A stretch of DNA of 64,000 nt, taken from the NCBI RefSeq assembly GCF_000768315.1, contig NZ_AQQX01000003.1:186001-250000 (forward strand), read 5' to 3'. The stretch is from Pseudooceanicola atlanticus. GTDB taxonomy: Bacteria > Pseudomonadota > Alphaproteobacteria > Rhodobacterales > Rhodobacteraceae. Position 1 is the first letter of the stretch. Each line of letters starts with the position of its first letter. This document shows, piece after piece, positions 61,817-64,000 of this stretch. Both the position numbers and the translations under genes were made by a program. The notes beneath the pieces are model-generated. The model saw nothing but the letters and a program-made list of their open reading frames with translations. It did no database searches and was not told the origin of the DNA.

Positions 61817-61832
61817 ACCTCAGGCACGAAAA

Positions 61833-61859
61833 GACCCGCCGGGGCCTGCCCGACGGGTC
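61833..61859. terminator. Terminator hairpin between convergent LOG and attachment-family genes
   Basis: GACCCG-CCGGG / CCCG-CGGGTC stem with an A-rich left flank. The T-run is short on both strands. Confidence 0.55.
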
Positions 61860-61887
61860 CTCAGTTCCGGTCCTTGACGCGAAACGC

Positions 61888-62355
61888 TCAGATCACGGGC
61901 TCACGGCCCGACAATTCGACCTTCAGCATCTCCTCGATCTCGTCGAGCGGATGGTTGGTCAGCGTCTTGGGCAGCTCACCGATGACCTTGTCGGCCACTT
62001 CCTTGTGCAGCTTCTTGCGCAGCTCACCCAGGATCTTCGGCGGCGCGACGACATAGATCGCATCGAACTTGTGCTTGTGCGCCTGCTTGTACATCAGCTC
62101 GGCCAGTTCGTCGGCAAACCGTTCCTTGGCCAGCTCGTGCCAATCCGTGTCATCCATCGCCGACACCTGGCCCACACCGGTATCCTGCTTGCGCCCGGGC
62201 CGGTTGGCCGACTGGTCGATATCCTTGGGGTTGTCCTGGCTCTCCTGGCGAACGATCTCGAAATTCGGATCGGTTTCGTCGGTCAGGTTGCGCAGGAACA
62301 AGGCCTTCTCGCCATCCGCGATCAGAACCCAGCCGTTATTCGGAATACCACTCAT
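61888..62355 (-). CDS. Host attachment family protein (PF10116-type)
   Basis: A 155-aa protein: NNGWVLIADGEKALFLRNLT, then FADELAELMYKQAHKHKFDA, IYVVAPPKILGELRKKLHKE and TNHPLDEIEEML. This is the family named after the Agrobacterium attachment gene. The fold resembles the eRF1-domain/baeRF group, so a ribosome-associated stress function is equally possible. No signal peptide, so surface action is doubtful despite the name. Confidence 0.82.
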   Translation of the reverse strand: MSGIPNNGWVLIADGEKALFLRNLTDETDPNFEIVRQESQDNPKDIDQSANRPGRKQDTGVGQVSAMDDTDWHELAKERFADELAELMYKQAHKHKFDAIYVVAPPKILGELRKKLHKEVADKVIGELPKTLTNHPLDEIEEMLKVELSGREPVI

Positions 62356-62366
62356 CTCAAAGCTCC

Positions 62367-62597
62367 TTACACCTTTTCCTTGCTGCCGCTGCCGTCCTGA
62401 TCCTGGGCCAGCGGGCGCGTCGCCCCGGCCGAGGTCTCGTCCAGCCGCTTCTTTTCGTCGCGGGATCCGACCTTGCGCTGCAGCTCACCGCCCACGGCAC
62501 CCTGCTGATCGGGGGCTTCGGGCATCTGCTCGGGTTTCTCGCCCAGGACCTCTTCGGTCTCGCGGCGCATGTCCTTGGATTTCTGGCGGTCCGCCAT
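62367..62597 (-). CDS. Small highly charged hypothetical protein
   Basis: A 76-aa protein rich in Glu, Lys, Arg, Gln and Asp with no hydrophobic core (MADRQKSKDMRRETEEVLGE onward), probably disordered. Ends 11 bp before the attachment-family gene and likely shares its transcript. GGAGGA precedes ATG 62597. No family recognised. Confidence 0.65.
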   Translation of the reverse strand: MADRQKSKDMRRETEEVLGEKPEQMPEAPDQQGAVGGELQRKVGSRDEKKRLDETSAGATRPLAQDQDGSGSKEKV

Positions 62598-62739
62598 GAC
62601 GTCCTCCTCTGGTTCCGGCCGCCGAGTATCGACGGCGTCTCAGGTGAAGAACGTGCGCCCCCGTATCCGGGTTCCGCCTTACGGGACGGCGGGCGGGGCG
62701 CCGCTTCCGCAAGGGAGCGCGCGGCGTCCCGGCGGCAGG

Positions 62740-63630
62740 TCAGGACAATTCGATCACGGTGATCTCCGGCACGACGCCAAAGCGCACCGGCAGGATCGAA
62801 CAGCCGATACCGCCGGAAACCACGAGGTCCCGCGCCCCTTCGCGAACATGACCGTAGGCATAGCGATTGCCGTACCGGGATGGCACGACCGGCGACCAGC
62901 CGAACAACCTGACCTGCCCTCCATGGGTGTGACCTGACAGCGTCAGCGCCACCCTTTCCGGGACTTCGGGGAAAATGTCAGGCTCATGCGCCATAAGGAT
63001 GACCGGCGCCCCGTCATCCGGGATCTGAGCCAGGGTTCCGGGCAGATCATCCACGCCATCGAACCGCCCCCCACCCCGCACAAGGGCCAGCTGATCGCCC
63101 AGCCCGGCGAGCCATACATCGCCGCCAGCGGTGTCCAGACGAAGGGCCCGGTTCTCCAGAACCGGGATCCCGTGATCTTCCAGCGACATCTGCGCCAGCA
63201 CCGGGCCATGGCCGCGTTTCTGGGCCGTCAGGTCGTCCCACCAATCGTGATTGCCCAGCACGGCAAACACACCCAACCGCCCTTTCAGGCCTGCCAGCAC
63301 CTTTGCGGTTTCGGCCACCGGGACCTGGGCGGTCACGAAGCGATGGCCGGCCACAAGATCCCCCAGGATCAGAACGAGGTCGGGCTCCATCGCGTTGACC
63401 CGGGCCACGATCCGGCGCAACCGGCCCAGCCCGACATGCGGCTCTCCCATATGCAGGTCCGCCAGTACCGCGATCCGCAATTGATGCCCACGCCGCCAGC
63501 CCGGCGGAGAGATCCGCCACCGCCTGACCGTCATCCGCAGCGCCGGCTCGACGAAGAACCCGTAGGCCGCAAGAAAAAGGCCTGCCAGCGTCGCCGCCAG
63601 CAGGCCCCTGAGAAACCCTCTCCGGGTCAT
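62740..63630 (-). CDS. Exported metallophosphoesterase (YkuE/YaeI-like) with twin-arginine signal
   Basis: A 296-aa protein. The N-terminus MTRRGFLRGLLAATLAGLFL has a twin-arginine-type motif and a hydrophobic core. Calcineurin-like motifs: VLADLHMGEP, LILGDLVAG, VLGNHDWWDD, MAHEPD, SGHTHGGQVR. Relatives such as YaeI act on lipid A intermediates (UDP-diacylglucosamine) or other phospholipids; the substrate here is not shown. Ends 16 bp before sodB on the same strand. Confidence 0.83.
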   Translation of the reverse strand: MTRRGFLRGLLAATLAGLFLAAYGFFVEPALRMTVRRWRISPPGWRRGHQLRIAVLADLHMGEPHVGLGRLRRIVARVNAMEPDLVLILGDLVAGHRFVTAQVPVAETAKVLAGLKGRLGVFAVLGNHDWWDDLTAQKRGHGPVLAQMSLEDHGIPVLENRALRLDTAGGDVWLAGLGDQLALVRGGGRFDGVDDLPGTLAQIPDDGAPVILMAHEPDIFPEVPERVALTLSGHTHGGQVRLFGWSPVVPSRYGNRYAYGHVREGARDLVVSGGIGCSILPVRFGVVPEITVIELS

Positions 63631-63645
63631 CTCATTTCCTCACGA

Positions 63646-64000
63646 TTACATCCGCGATGCGACGTTTTCCCAGTTCACCAGCTTGTCGAGGAAGTTCGAC
63701 AGGTAGGCCGGGCGCTTGTTGCGGAAGTCGATGTAGTAGGAATGCTCCCACACGTCACAGCCCAGCAGCGCGGTCTGGCCGAAGCAGAGCGGGTTCACAC
63801 CGTTCTCGGTCTTGGTGACCTTCAGCGAGCCATCGGTGTCCTTGACAAGCCATGCCCAGCCGGAGCCGAACTGGCCGGCACCCGCGGCGGCGAAGTCTTC
63901 CTTGAACTTGTCGACCGAACCGAAGGCTTCGGTCAGGGCTTTTTCCAGCTCGCCCGGCATCTTGGACTCACCCGGGGCCATCATTTCCCAGAACTGGTTG
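63646..64000 (-). CDS. sodB: Fe/Mn superoxide dismutase, C-terminal part (5' end beyond the window)
   Basis: 117 residues visible, from NQFWEMMAPGESKM to the stop. ALTEAFGSVDKFKEDFAAAG, QFGSGWAWLV, and the metal ligands in GCDVWEHSYYIDFRNKRPAY mark the C-terminal domain. Iron or manganese preference cannot be told from this part; the Rhodobacterales enzyme is usually of the iron type. The frame stays open to the right edge, so the internal ATG at 63984 is not the start. Confidence 0.93.
   Translation of the reverse strand, partial: NQFWEMMAPGESKMPGELEKALTEAFGSVDKFKEDFAAAGAGQFGSGWAWLVKDTDGSLKVTKTENGVNPLCFGQTALLGCDVWEHSYYIDFRNKRPAYLSNFLDKLVNWENVASRM

Noticed and set aside
1-64000. CRISPR arrays, tRNA or rRNA genes
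   Set aside because: No regularly spaced repeats with unique spacers, no rRNA core sequences and no cloverleaf with a T-loop consensus were noticed in the gaps. A tRNA scan would settle it.

Overview
The window reads as chromosomal DNA of an alphaproteobacterium of the order Rhodobacterales (Rhodobacteraceae / Roseobacter group). The grounds are: high GC with strong G/C at third codon positions; a complete gene transfer agent (GTA) structural cluster in the gene order known from Rhodobacter capsulatus RcGTA; a pyruvate dehydrogenase E1 beta subunit with its own lipoyl domain; a long rhizobial-type TrpE; and possible CcrM (GANTC) sites before a division gene. No tRNA, rRNA, CRISPR array, insertion sequence or integrase was seen. 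Everything is read by eye, so family names rest on motif recognition and not on a search.

Layout. 1-5.4 kb: trpE (cut by the left edge), a ketopantoate-reductase-like gene and ileS. 5.5-9.4 kb: ycjX, a GNAT gene and a ycjF-like gene on the minus strand, with truA divergent. 9.6-13 kb: cobA-cobB (corrinoid synthesis) and an MFS transporter. 13-18.3 kb: cysS, cimA, an alpha/beta hydrolase and a phytoene-synthase-like gene, all minus. 18.4-22.4 kb: a phosphoesterase, a YjbR-like gene, a PEP-mutase-like gene, and DUF3179 and DUF4174 exported proteins. 22.5-26.5 kb: the pdhA-(small ORF)-pdhB-pdhC operon behind a perfect palindrome. 26.6-31 kb: ftsB, pgk-fda and two tandem cyclophilins. 31-35 kb: an EamA transporter and two tandem RTX-type proteins of unusual, lower-GC composition. 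35.1 kb: cysE.

36.0-49.9 kb is the GTA operon, all minus strand, g1 (TerS) to g15. It encodes terminase, portal, protease, capsid, head-tail connectors, tail tube, tape measure, distal tail, hub, cell-wall peptidase and the large tip protein. Every expected core gene is present and looks intact. Upstream of g1 lies a near-consensus sigma-70 promoter, a repeated 10-mer, and then a strong intrinsic terminator between promoter and g1. This is the most interesting regulatory arrangement in the window.

50-64 kb: mltG, fabF, a ureohydrolase, a GNAT gene with a MarR regulator (palindromic operator at its start codon), acpP, an Atm1-type ABC exporter divergent from a cysteine-rich ArsR regulator with a perfect inverted repeat between them, an extended SDR, a LysM protein, a LOG-family protein, a host-attachment-family protein, a small charged protein, a Tat-type phosphoesterase and the end of an Fe/Mn superoxide dismutase gene. 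Two inverted copies of a complex ~220-255 bp palindromic intergenic element sit near 20.6-20.8 kb and 52.7-52.9 kb.
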